A stretch of 64,000 nucleotides of DNA from Schistocephalus solidus (Eukaryota; Platyhelminthes; Cestoda; Diphyllobothriidea; Diphyllobothriidae). Position 1 is the stretch's first letter; every line of letters starts with the position of its first letter. The DNA lies in NCBI GenBank assembly GCA_017591395.1, contig WEDG01002555.1:62001-126000 (forward strand), given 5' to 3'. Positions 34,984 through 46,000 of the stretch are shown piece by piece. The translations under genes were made by a program, and so were the position numbers. Under the pieces are notes generated by a model, which had not been told where the DNA came from, did no database searches, and worked only from the letters and a program-made list of their open reading frames with translations.

Positions 34984-34985
34984 AA

Positions 34986-36804
34986 CTTTGACTGTCTGTC
35001 ATAGGCTAATCCTCATCTCCATACCGATATTTATCCTGAAGGTGCGATGAACGCTTCACCCAGCTACTTTTCTAGAAAACCATCGATGAGCGTTGAGCTC
35101 CACGGTCATCCTTCTAACTGAGGCATCTAACGTCATTGATCTTGTTCTTGCCGGTTACCCGCCACGGTTCCTTACTTCATCCCTCTGTGCTTAGTCACAA
35201 TGCTCATAAAACAGACGAACAAATAGGTTTTCTGCAGACTTATTATGTGCACATATGCCAGTATAAAACAGCCTAAGATCCATCTGAGATACTTTGAAAC
35301 GAGAGGAAAAGGCATTTTTTTACCACCACAGCCAACCTTTTCCTCTATGTGAAAATTTACAAAGTTCGCTTTAGCAAATGGCCTGAATTCCGGCAGTAAA
35401 TAGATGCAACACGTTTTCCCATGGATTTTAAGTCTAGAGCTTTGCAGGCATCCACGTTGACAAGTAATCAACCCCTCAAAGTGATGCTTCAAAATGGAAG
35501 TAGAACCACAATTATCCTTTCAGGAACGTTTTTCGTCATCACCAATAGCTCCAACTTTGGAAGACCTAAAAATTTTACGCGAACGAAGTTGGTTACTGAG
35601 GGCAACTCGACGAAAGGCTGCTTTCTGATTGACCATTAACGGTAAATAGTCTGGAAATAGTCGTTACAGTCCACCGGAAATAACTATTGCCGGTTGTTTA
35701 TATATATATATAATATGCTATCCTCCAGGAATCCTTCAGTATATTCCAAGTTTCTTAAAAATCAGTCGTTACACGTTGTTTCGCAGACGGACAACAAATA
35801 AGTGTTTCCAGCTTAAGACAGGGTGCTGACTGCCCTAAATATAGGTAGCTGTCACCCTTCACATATCATTATACGTGTCTGATAGGCAACTTCAAAAACG
35901 TTATTTTATCTTTTTCATTCTAGCCGGATTCTTCCTTATGACGGAACGAGAGTCTAAAGGGACGTACTCCGAGGAAGTTGTAATCTTACTTGCCAGTCAC
36001 CCCATCGTCCTGTGCATGAATTCCTCAAAAGTAATTTACTCAGAGGTATGTTTGCTTTTCCATATCTATTTTCGTATCTACTCTACACTTCCGTCATATT
36101 TAATTCAAAATTCACTTCCAATCATACAAGCAGTTTAAGGGATTTGAGATCATGTCAGGTTCTGGGTTAATGACGTTCTTGGGTTTCGATTCAGTCCCAG
36201 CAAACATCCGAGTTATTTTTATGTCCATAAGGCAACTTTGAATCTGGACGAGAGACTGAAGATTTGACTAACGCAGGCTGCTTATGACGTAAAGCTCCAA
36301 AGTAAACATCAAACACTGCTCTTCTGCACATGGCGACAGTGACATTGGCCAATCAGCTCGGAGGCGAGAGGCGGCCAGACGCACCTGCTACTAGATTTCT
36401 CATTGTATCCTCCTTTCTGTAACCCTGAAGACTCAAAGTTTCTCTTGGGGCATTGCCGCAGAAAAGGACAGTGAGCCTCTCCATCATAATAGCGGTTCAA
36501 TTTAACTCAGAATGAAGCCGTTTATTTTTCCCCTTGTGAATGGTTATGTGCGGTTGCAATCAGGGCAAAATTCACACCAAATTACGTCAGATTGCTCATC
36601 GATGTATGACTGGATGCGTATGCATCTTGTATGTGTATTTCGCTCTGTTTTCTTAATTGTGTGTCTAGCAATTTAACTGCGACCGTAAAGGCAATTGTTT
36701 AATATTAACACAGGCGTAAATTTAACTAATAAAATCGAAGAGTTGAGCCCTAGGAAGTAGTCGCAAAGAGGAAGGCATGATCAGCGAATTAAAAGCTTTA
36801 TTAG
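34986..36804. other. mostly unassigned sequence; one possible small exon
   Basis: No repeat family is recognised apart from an AT run near 35697-35714. A short exon-like frame is listed separately at 35924-36045. A 106-codon minus frame at 35172-35492 has no recognised motif. Confidence 0.3.
35924..36045 (+). CDS. candidate internal exon, unknown product
   Basis: A pyrimidine-rich tract ending TTCATTCTAG (35914-35923) is followed by 122 open bases ending CAGAG, then GTATGT (donor at 36046). In the open frame it reads GFFLMTERESKGTYSEE, VVILLASHPIVLCMNSSK and VIYSE. Good splice signals on both sides of an open stretch are the only evidence. No neighbour exon is identified and no family recognised. 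It could equally be chance in an AT-rich region. Confidence 0.25.
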
Positions 36805-36860
36805 CCTGACTTTTCGGATTCTCATTCCAAATCATCATTGGAGACAGTCGCAGAAAAGTA
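36805..36860 (-). repeat. degenerate copy of the hammerhead-like repeat
   Basis: On the minus strand, TTTTCTGCGACTGTCTCC, ATGATGATTTGGAATGAGAA and TCCGAAAAGTCAGGCTAAT run parallel to 37908-37962. The first core reads AATGATGA instead of CTGATGA and the second GAAAA, so it should be inactive. The two copies are in opposite orientation about 1.1 kb apart. Confidence 0.5.
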
Positions 36861-37855
36861 TAATAGGGCGAACACGGTGCATAGTAGTTATAGGATGTGG
36901 TTGCCAGGCCACCACATACCTATCATATTTGGCAGCACAAATGTTCCTCGCTGGGTATTTTAGTTGATGCGACAAATACGAGCAAATACTGAGCTTCAAC
37001 AGCGACCACATAATCAGTCACAAACGCAATTGCTTAAGGGAGTCGAGACGCATTGCCGGAAGAAATGGTTGCTGAACTCCAATATCTTTAACGAGTCCTT
37101 AGAATGAATGGTTAGCCGAACAGCTTCAAAGGCCGTTGCATGCGTAAAGGCAAAGAGGAACGCACTTCACCCAGCCTTAATGTTTCGCGAGTGCCCCAGT
37201 GAGGGAAGAACTTCTTGGAATCCGCCAGCCGCCGTCTCACACCATCTGGAGTAGGAGTTGCACACAGACCGGAGGCAGCCATCAGGCACCAGATCATTAG
37301 GGCCGAATGACGCGCTTCCACGGCCAGAAACGTCTGAAGTCGTTGACCGGATCTGGTGCAGTGGTTGACAAGGCAAATACGTCGGAGTAACTTTGAAATT
37401 ACTCCGAGTGCGAATTCTCAGCAATGCAGCATCCGTGAGGATGAAGGACGCTAGCTCCCAGCTCGTGGCTCATTCGGTGTGACCCAGCCACACCTTCAGG
37501 TTTGATGAGGGTGAAATTCTCGTAAGAGGCGATTACCGCGTTAGCCACGAACTACTTGAGTCATGATTCTCCGGCCGGTATTCTATAAATAAGCACTATG
37601 ACCTTCCGCTTCCATATTCTGTGCTGAGATTTTGCCTTGGCAAAATTATTAGCCACACGTAAGGGTTACGTGTGACCAGCAGTCACGATGACAACCGATC
37701 ACATTGAAGAGTGATCATCACGCCAAGAATCGACAACGAGTGGGCAGGAATCACGTCCATTAACGATCGGGTACAGACCGAAAAAGTCATCATTGCATCA
37801 ACTACGACCACCAGCGATGAACACGGGTACAGTCAAAAAGGGTAGTCGTATGGTT
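36861..37855. other. sequence between two opposed ribozyme-like repeats
   Basis: No gene is recognised. TATTCTATAAATAAGCACTA at 37580-37599 resembles the TATAAATAAG stretch at 37873-37882, so a second diverged copy of that promoter-like block may be here. Overlapping minus frames at 37112-37424 have no recognised domain. Confidence 0.3.
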
Positions 37856-37960
37856 GCCTGACCACGGCGTCCTATAAATAAGACGCAACATATGCCTCTA
37901 TTACCATTTTCTGCGACAGTTTCTGATGATGGGTTCAACTGAGAATCCGAAACGTCAGGC
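37856..37960 (+). ncRNA. hammerhead-ribozyme-like repeat, possibly Penelope-like pLTR
   Basis: CTGATGA (37923-37929) and GAAAC (37949-37953) are the two conserved hammerhead core strands. Between them GGGTTC (37931-37936) pairs with GAATCC (37943-37948) as helix II, with one unpaired T after the first core. Helix III could be GCCTGAC (37856-37862) with GTCAGGC (37954-37960), but the expected GUH cleavage site does not directly follow the 5' strand. A hairpin GCGTC/GACGC (37867-37886) encloses TATAAATA. Hammerheads are established in the pLTRs of Penelope-like elements. Activity is doubtful, and no Penelope RT or GIY-YIG frame was found nearby. Confidence 0.35.
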
Positions 37961-39224
37961 GAATCAAATTCTTGTTCCAGCGATCACTTCTTCTTTTTCG
38001 CGACTATCTTGCCGCATGGAAACGTCCACTTAAATATGGGTTCAGTACAATCCGGCCTCTCATCTCGTCTCTTTGTGCGACCGGAGGAAGGGGTGGGTGA
38101 AGCCGCTGGGGTAGCTGGACACTATGCGAGAAAGGTGAGTTTTGTATCTTTGTATCCTGCTTAAGCAGCATTTTTTCAAGTTCATATGCGCGATCTCAAT
38201 GTCATAACTAGGAGACTGGTTCCTTGTTTGAACTAAAAACAATATCTTGAGGGGCTTTGAATTATATTTTTTCAGTTTGAATTTGTCGAGTTCGTCAAAT
38301 ATACTGAAATCCCATTCTTTAAACTATGCGGAAAAACCTCCCTGATTTGCTTTCACGACAGTACATGCTTGCTATATTTGGTCTCAGGGCTCAATTTAAG
38401 AACCCAGTAAGGTGAAATTGAGTGGTCACCTCTGTCCCGTTAATAATCGTCAGTCAATCAGTTCCTCATGTCAGACTTGGATTACATTGGTTCAAACCCC
38501 TTGACTTTTCGGGTATTGATCGATAAGTCAAATGCTCTACCTTGGAGCTATCGGTTCGAATCTCACCGTGGGGTTTGACTGACCAATGACTGTTTGGAAG
38601 CCAAAAACGATTAGTTTAATTACTCTTTATCTTTACCAGCTATTTATTCACATACATTTAAAAAAACGTCGTAATGATTCTTTCGAAACACTCACTAGTG
38701 CTGTAATAGCTAATTTTCTAATGATATGATATGCGTATTGATTTAGTTCATCAGTTTTGAACATATTTAAGTTATCGAAGCCAAATACCAGGAGGATTTT
38801 TTCATTTAAAGGAAACAAACTCAGCCGTTTAGTTATCCGACTTTCTATTGCACTTTGCATATAGGAAGAACCGAATCTACAATTTAAATGCAAGCCTGGA
38901 AACAATATCTTAAGCTTCGGGGGAAAATGCATCTAAAATATGCAAAAGTTCAAAATATAGCCGTCAGGTTGAGCATAACGTGCGAAAAATTACTATTGTT
39001 TGCTGCTAGGTAGAGTAACAAATCACAGTCAAGTAACATGGATGGATAGCTCGAGTAATGGGTGTAATTGGAGTGCCACGATCCACCACGCTCAATGTCG
39101 ATTAGCAGGATAAAAGGGAAGACACCAAAATGTGGTGGTGTCAACTAAGAGCTGAAATGGAGCGCTGGAGAATGTGCTATGAGTAGCAGCCTTTCTACCT
39201 CCGTTGGGGCTGGGTCGAGACTGT
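37961..39224. other. unassigned sequence with possible tRNA-like remnant
   Basis: At 38535-38600 CTATCGGTTCGAATCTCACC and TTTGACTGACCAATGACTG resemble a diverged SINE head and body. A minus-strand frame of 94 codons at 38648-38932 has no recognised domain. Confidence 0.3.
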
Positions 39225-39625
39225 TAGTGTCTAATAGTGTGTGCCCCCTAAATGAACCACCTGGTATATGCGTTGGACCAACACTGGGGCTAGATCAGGA
39301 CATGACAGACGTTATTTGGAATGCGCTCGCATAACCACTGTCGCACACGAAGAAGGGGAGTTGTGGCGGCACGCGTAGGTACAGGCTTACGTCATGCCAG
39401 CCACTTGTGCGCGATCTCACCTCCGGTCTTAATGACTCTGGCTTGGCACTGGAAAGATGTGGGTGAGAGAAGAGATAGTGCGATAGATACCACGCAAGTC
39501 TACTTTCATTTAAAACTAATTCAGACCAATCACCATCCCTGCGCCACCGTGCTGTGGAACCCATGGCGGACCTCGTCAGACACAACGGTTGAAGTAGAGT
39601 GTGGCCTTACCCGACGAAGCATGCT
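39225..39625 (+). repeat. family C arm with outer region
   Basis: CTGGTATATGCGTTGGACCA, ACGCGTAGGTACAGGC, ATCTCACCTCCGGTCTTAAT, CACGCAAGTCTACTTTCATT, CACCATCCCTGCGCCACCGT and GACACAACGGTTGAAGTAGA give the family order from outer to inner end. The mirrored arm is absent. This copy best shows how far the arm extends outwards (to about 39360). Confidence 0.6.
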
Positions 39626-39734
39626 GTTGCGTGAGAAGTTGGTGTGTTGGTTTTTTCTCGCTGGAGCCCAAATGGTTAAAATTTCGTTACTTTTGAAGTT
39701 TGTGGCTAGTCCATCGTTCTTGGATTGGCAGTAT

Positions 39735-39835
39735 TAAGCATATATTCCTCACTAAAAACAACCATACGTGCTTGAATCTAAAATGGTGCGCTAAAAGTCG
39801 TGGCTTGATAGGCTGGCAACCGAACGAATAACTCT
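39735..39835 (+). repeat. zinc-finger LINE 3' tail fragment
   Basis: ATGGTGCGCTAAAAGTCGTG, GCTTGATAGGCTGGCAACC and GAATAACTCTAGCC match the tail segment at 5998-6055 of the plus copy. Too short to define ends. Confidence 0.5.
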
Positions 39836-40024
39836 AGCCTCCTCTCAAGGTGGAGAATCAGCTTGTCATGAATCTTTCTTAATGTTCTCTCTGTGATACT
39901 CCGACTCAGTTGGGAGTTGCGCCACCCAGTTTGCTGTTTGAGTGAAACCCTGGTCCATTGTGCGTACACCAGGCGTGTATGGCATGTGTAGTTGCCATGT
40001 TTAGATCTGTACGTCACCTCTGCC

Positions 40025-40425
40025 TATCCCACATCTAGTCCTCTTAACGCCACCATCATACCGGACCCTGATGGTCGAGGAGCAGAGAGCGTGTTAACAG
40101 CAGCGCAAGTCTACGATCACTACCAGGAACTTCACGCACGCGCTCACCGTTCTTGCGCATACCATGCTATGGAGCACACGGTGGACATAGTTGGTCGAAC
40201 TGACATCCGAAGGTACTGTGCACACGACAGTTCGACTGTCGTAGTTCGAAGATATCCACCGTATGTTACACAGCAGGGTGATGCAGGAACGGTGACTGGT
40301 GCTGGATTATAGTGAGAGTAGACTTGCACAGCACCTGTCTCACTCTTTCTCTCTCTCCCATTCCCCATCTAAGCCCGGTGTTAAGGCAGACTTAAGAAGA
40401 CCGCACATGGGAGAGCGTACTGCGC
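40025..40425. mobile_element. family C palindromic element, both arms
   Basis: The only clear two-armed copy. The left arm (TTAACGCCACCATCATACCG, GCAGCGCAAGTCTACGATCA, CACACGGTGGACATAGTTGG, TCGAACTGACA) meets its mirror (AGTTCGACTGTCGTAGTTCG, GATATCCACCGTATGTTACA, ATAGTGAGAGTAGACTTGCA, GTTAAGGCAGACTTAAGAAG) around 40215. Each arm is about 190 bases, so a transcript would fold into one long hairpin. No frame is credible. It is a foldback-type non-autonomous element of unknown superfamily. Confidence 0.7.
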
Positions 40426-40728
40426 TAAAGTGAGACATGAACGACAGTGACTGCCTGGACGCACGTGTATCGAGTTGGAGTCCGTTGAGTGGCTGCAGGT
40501 CAGTGCGTCGGGTCAAGATGAAGGTGTTGGTTGTGTGACCCTTTCGGATGAAATGGAGCGTCCTTGAGTTTTTCAGCCTCCAGGCAATCTAGCTGACTGG
40601 AGCTAGGACAATGGTCGGCCAGGGATCCAAAGGAGTAGAGTGGGGTCAATACAGTCTGCCCACGTAAGAGAACGTATGAATTTGTAATCTGAAAAAAAGG
40701 ATATGCGACGCCCATCGACCTTTAGTGT

Positions 40729-41128
40729 AGTAAGGATGCCTTTTATGGCCACTTAAACGGGGCACGGGAATAGGAACTATGCCGCTCACTTAAAATAGGT
40801 GGTCTTGCGATAAATTTAATGACGGGTAAATACTCTCGTGTCTTAACTCTAACAGCCACCCTAAAATAAAACTGAACGTTTAACTTCAGCTTGACCCTTC
40901 CCTCCATAATCCCAAATCCTGCAATTAACACGAACCAAAACATTAACCACTAACATGCTCCTCATACTACCTCTGACCTTAACCCTAATCTTAAACCTAA
41001 CCCTATCATTAACCCTAACACTCACCTTAATATTATATCTAAGTTCCCCAGAATTGGGCGTAAAGTCACATGCATGGTAGACGGTTCCTGTTATTGCGTC
41101 CTGTTAAGGCGGCCATATAGGACATCGA
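40729..41128. mobile_element. family T TIR element
   Basis: Left end GTAAGGATGCCTTTTATGG and CCACTTAAACGGGGCACGGG. The core has an AACCCTAAnCTTAAACCTAA pattern on this strand at 40975-41035. Right end TTCCTGTTATTGCGTCCTGT and TAAGGCGGCCATATAGGAC. The core runs opposite to the 15.2 and 18.1 kb copies. Confidence 0.7.
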
Positions 41129-41395
41129 TTGCGTTATTTGTGCCGTGGTTTGGACAGAAAGCGCAGTAAATCCATAGCAGTTTCTATTGATTTTTATGCA
41201 GAAATAGCGGTCAGAATTCATTGGCGAATCAAATATGACAATTTTATGTGCGAAAATTCCTGTTCGAAGAATATTCCCACGTAGTACTCGGTTCGTTTAA
41301 TAATCTGCCTTTTGTAACAGTAATCCTAAAACTAAAGTCTTTGTATCTTTTTGATGTTTTTACTTTGTTTTTTTTTCCATCAACGCCTCCAACAG

Positions 41396-42497
41396 AGAAT
41401 ACAAACCGCGCAACTACCAGACGCCTGTTATTGGCAAATGTATATCAGTTCTCCCGGTCTCGCCTTCAATCCGAAGTGGGGGAAGGCTTCTGACCTGCTT
41501 GCGTTCGACTTCTTTAACGGAACCGACAGCAGGACGAAAGCAACCAAAGATGAACACGGGAAATTTTGGCGGAAACCAGCGACTTGGAATATTGAGACAG
41601 TAAACCACACAGCACCTTTACACACTCGGTTAACGCTGGATGCTTTGAGCCGCCACAGCCGCAGTCGTCGGTTTACACCCCTTCCTTCCGCTAGAATAGC
41701 TGCAAAAAGAGTTGAAGCAAGGGAGTATTGCAGGGAAATAACTCAGACATTGCGGTCGCGTGCTCACACTCTGCTCAAAAAGGCCACTATTACCCGGAGC
41801 CGTCTAGTTTCTCTTGCCTCCTGGTTAATTAGCCCGGCGGTTCAGTCGGGGAACAAGTCTTCTACAGAGCACAAAACAAGAAACTTCCTTCAAACCATCT
41901 TCAACGCCCTGAATAACGTCGTAAATACTACCTACAATGTAGTCGCTGTTGAGAGGAGGAAGAATGCGGCCGCTAAATCGGCAAAAGGGATACACAGGCC
42001 CGCATTGTGGAAAGGAGGGGGTCGGCAGCCAAAATTTCCCAACTCGACCTGGTCAACCTCGTGGACGCGCCGACACAAAGACACATTTGAGGTTCACATA
42101 AACACCAGGGCCGAACTCTCTGGTTTGTTGTATGAATTGCGAAGGGACCGGCGAGTGGCTGTCCTTGACTTCTACCGAACTGTGCAAAGACGGTTGAATT
42201 GGTCAGAGGAACGGCAAAAGGTCTGGCTGATGAACGGTACTCTGCCTGCCCTGATTGACGAAACTGCATGCTCCCAGTTTAAAGGGCAGAGATTTTGCGG
42301 ATGAAAATCTCTACTCTGCCCGACACTTTTTGCGCAGCTTTATTCGGCTAAGCACAGACAGAACTAAACTGCCGATCGGGGAAGCCTTTAGTGCTCTCGT
42401 AAATCGCACTATGACCACTATCGAAGAAGGCATGGTTCCTACAGTTGACAGGGAATTTTATCGGCCCAAGTGTGAGTTTACAGACTACGGGGATTGA
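41396..42497 (+). CDS. probable host exon, sequon-rich secreted-type protein, one frame break
   Basis: An open frame runs from a T-rich tract and CAACAG acceptor (ending 41395) to TGA at 42302, about 300 codons, unusually long for this window. An overlapping frame continues to 42497 and shares the reading FKGRDFADENLYSARHF, so a 1-base shift near 42285 probably splits one coding unit; sequencing error, real frameshift or unseen splicing are all possible. Sequons are many (NGT, NHT, NKS, NTT, NST, NWS, NGT, NRT) and the protein is basic and Trp-containing with few Cys. There is no transmembrane segment and no domain I can name. An alternative acceptor at 41448 (TATATCAG) gives phase 2, matching the donor at 12207. 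Neighbours are repeats only. Confidence 0.5.
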
Positions 42498-45400
42498 AGG
42501 CTCAAATAAGTCTGGCTTCGGAAAAAAACCAACTCCCGACTGAAAGATCTTGTTTTATTTCTTTTCTGGAGGCTCCAGGTAATTTGACTATCAGATACAA
42601 TGCAGGCGGTCTATAAAGGAACACTGTGGGAACACTTGTACAGACTTTTGCCCATCCACCATAGTTATTTCAGCAAAGCTTTTATCAAACATCTGTTACA
42701 TTCCACCTTTTAATTATTTTCTGAATACAGTATTTAATGGGTAGGAGTAGTAAATACTTTTTTATATTTCGAAAACTGTTTGAGCCTATTAGTAAGACAA
42801 GCAGGCATTTGAAAATGTATGACATCCAGAGGCCCAAAAGAGTTATTTGTCAAAGCTGCTTGAACGATGTTAGCACAGAGTTCTCAGAACATGACGCAGG
42901 GGATAAACTTACTGGACCCACTAATAACTCGATGTTTCTCCACGTTTTTGGGGCTTTTTTTGCGAAGGCATAAGTACTTTTGTCTCGGGACTATCCGATT
43001 TTTAGCCTGGCTGCTTTTTTGAAAGACACGTCATACACTGTGTTAAATTATCTTACAGATGGAACACAAGAAAGATTCAAAGTTGAAATTCTAATGACGA
43101 AAAATATTCCAAAAGCACCTTTGCAGTCTGTAGCGTGGGTTCAGATACAAATCGATATGGGAAGATAGCAGAGATAGATTTCACCTCGCGTCCATAAGTT
43201 TACGCCGATGGTGTGTTTTTCGAAGCTGCTCCCGACAGTGGAAGGTGACTTTACGACAAACATTGAGTCAGTATATGCTCCTTAAACATCTGACTACTAA
43301 ATATCCTTGCCGCTATCGAGATGGGAATCGGCGATCTATGGACAGACGATAAAAGCTTCTGATCACTCCGCCACAGTCGCACCGATGGCTGGCAAAAGAA
43401 TTGTATACCAACAAGAAACCTCTTGACCTTTAGAAATTACGCAAAATCATTACCCTGAGCCAAACTCGAACTCTTGCACCTAAGCGGCAGACCGAAAGCG
43501 GGATCCCCTACATCACAGCTTGGCAGTGGCAGGCCATAAACATAATGGATAACGTAGCTGAGGTTGCCAAAATGACGGCACTCCACTTCTCGTTCAACCT
43601 ATGCTAAGCGGGGAAAAAAACCTGTTAATCTTACTGAATGCCGCCTACGAGAACAAAAAGGGTATGGGGTGTTAAAGTATCCTTCAGACATTCTTAGGTA
43701 TAGAAAAGGAAATAGGAAACTTGAAGAAGGAAATAAAAATCTGAAAAAGTCTGTTTGCTGTTCACTGAAATAAGAACAATTACACCAGAAATTCAGAAAA
43801 TAAATGAATAACGTATGCGAATATAACTTCCTCGAATACAGCTAGCGGTGCGATAAAAGACTTTGCGTCTTTAGATCTCAGTATAGCGGCGGGAATTTCA
43901 TTTTTCGAAAGAAGATCAAAACAGTCCATATTCTGGCTTTCAAACAGTGCCGAACCTGCTAGTCTACACAGCGACCAATGTTGTTGGAAAACGTTGAGTG
44001 GAACGTGAGGGAAGTTGTTGACGGCGTTCTTAGTTTTATTTAAAGTGCAAATTTAGGCCTATTTACGGAGAAGTCAGGCTCCACAATCATTTCACGTCAA
44101 ACTTGCTTCAAGCAGTCATGCCATCCTCATGGAACGCATTCCTCTACCACATTAGCCCTACGCCCGACCTAATCACCGGTCGGAGTGAACTAGACACGAG
44201 CCTAGTACTTGGTGGATGAGAGGCAGAAGACTGGAAGATTGATACAGGGCAGGCCCATCGACCAAATATTTATAAAAGCGTTAGTCTCCACGCGCCAAAA
44301 CTTCATCAATTTTATCATAGCTAAGGGAGGTAACCTAATGCTAAAAATAGTCCAAAATAATCCGACTTAAAAGGTCATCAGCACCAATATGATTAGATGA
44401 ACCTATAGAGGAGTAAAAAATAGTTGTAGCATGTCCATGTATCTCAAAAAAGTGTGCGTGCAAATGAGCCCTTTTACCCAATATTCAGCATTTAGCATTT
44501 ACTCTTTTAAAACAAAAAATCATCAGTAGATTTCCGGTGTGAAATGGGTATTACTAGACCTTTTAGATTTTTAATTTTTACAGAAATTAATCGCTAACTG
44601 GACATAAATTAGTCTATTTGAAGGTTTATAGGCATTGACCTGCAAATAGACAGATTTACTCCAAGTTAGAGGTTAATTGATGAGGAAAGTATAAAGCACT
44701 AATTCGTAAAGTGAAGCATCTACCAGACAGCGTGCAGGAAATGCTGGGAAGCACAAATGAGTCAAGCCCTTTGCAGCTGTGTTAATCAGCGGCAAAATAC
44801 TGGTGAAACGCGTGCCTGGGCTTTTAGCTGGTAGCTATGCTATGAATATGGTTCCACCTGAAGCACCTACATTACTAGGCCTTCTATAATTCTAAAACTA
44901 CTGAAATTTGCGAATTAATCTGGCCAAAGTCGTTCCCACACAAGTTATTCAATATTGAATTTATACACAGATTGACAGAAAAATTCTAAGACCATGCAGT
45001 TTTGAGTGCGAGTTGGAGGCTAGTTCGTCACACCTCAGAGTTCCGTTTGGATCCGAACCATCAAAACACTGTTTTATTGGAAGGTTGTTTACCATCCGCA
45101 GTGTGACTGGCGTTTACTTTCTGACCACAATTTGAAGACAGTCGTAGCCTTCTCGAATATATTTTTTAACGTCTGCTCGAGGTATTGGCGATATGATCTC
45201 CGATCCGAATTTCCGCTGTTGAATACCTATGTAAAATTGGTTGTAAATGCACATAGGAAACTAATCTTACCTAGGATGACATCGTAAACGGCTGAGCCTT
45301 AGAACGCTCATTTTACTCGCAGTCGGCTATAAAAGGTCAGCTGGTAAGCAATTTTTCTAGGATACATTCCACCGAAGGTCCGCCCTAAGTACGAAAATTT

Positions 45401-46000
45401 TCGATCGCGAGCGAAAATCCATAAATTGTATCCCGATGAGTGGGTTTGGTCAGGCGGGGCCATGGGTTTGGTCAGGCCTGGCCATGGCTAAGCCTATTTC
45501 TGAGAAACCTTCAGGATAGTTCCCTTTTTTAACTGACAACTTTTACATGTGAATGTAAACTGTATATTAATTCGCCTAGATAATACCCGAAAGCCTCACA
45601 GCTAGGGCGATTTTGATATCCCTAGATAAGATGATAACAATGCTTTGGTAAAGTGGGCCTCTTCAACACCCTTTATCTGCTGCTTTGTCTTGGCTACATC
45701 CTGAATCATTCTTATTTTCGGAATGAATTTAACGCAGTGTTCTGCCATTCAGCGGCAATTTCATGTCTATTGTACTGTTATTCTGTACGATATACCCATA
45801 AGAATTCCGCAAATTCATCTCTAGATACTGTCCAATCCTGCGCGGAAGGCAAACAAACAGACTTCATTTGTTGATTCCATTCTAAAAAGAAGGAAGTTAA
45901 CGAAATAAGAAAATTTTGGACAAGATCCCTCATTGCTGGGACGTTGAAATCCCTCAACAGTTACAAGTTGCAGGGAAACTGGGTCAAAGTCTCATTGAGA
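42498..46000. other. largely unassigned AT-rich sequence
   Basis: No gene is supported in these 3.5 kb. Short frames at 42737-42973 and 42980-43168 have no recognised motif. A small tandem (GGGTTTGGTCAGGC twice, near 45444 and 45468) and the foldback listed at 44585 are the only structures seen. Confidence 0.3.
44585..44682. repeat. small foldback repeat
   Basis: The left arm, read in reverse complement (CAAATAGACTAATTTATGTC, CAGTTAGCGATTAAT), matches the right arm (CAAATAGACAGATTTACTCC, AAGTTAGAGGTTAAT). Arms are about 48 bases. One arm recurs alone at 14138-14180. Confidence 0.5.

Larger units (their letters stand above)
32225..34985 (-). mobile_element. zinc-finger non-LTR retrotransposon, best copy, 5'-truncated
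   Basis: From 34985 down: RT fingers and palm, RT C-terminal domain, zinc fingers, then the 3' tail (32750 to 32225) shared with the copies at 5.6-6.1, 23.7-24.1 and 27.6-28.0 kb. The 5' half (endonuclease) is absent, and homology to the RT stops abruptly near 34985 just upstream of LNIIGKIFARILLNRL. One 481-codon frame is still open. The clade is uncertain: the endonuclease of the sister copy is CFDP2-like and the RT has RTE/Jockey-like features. Confidence 0.8.

Noticed and set aside
43440..43520. Candidate tRNA gene on the minus strand
   Set aside because: A GAGTTCGAGTTTG B-box-like motif is present, but acceptor and anticodon stems do not pair, and no A box is convincing.
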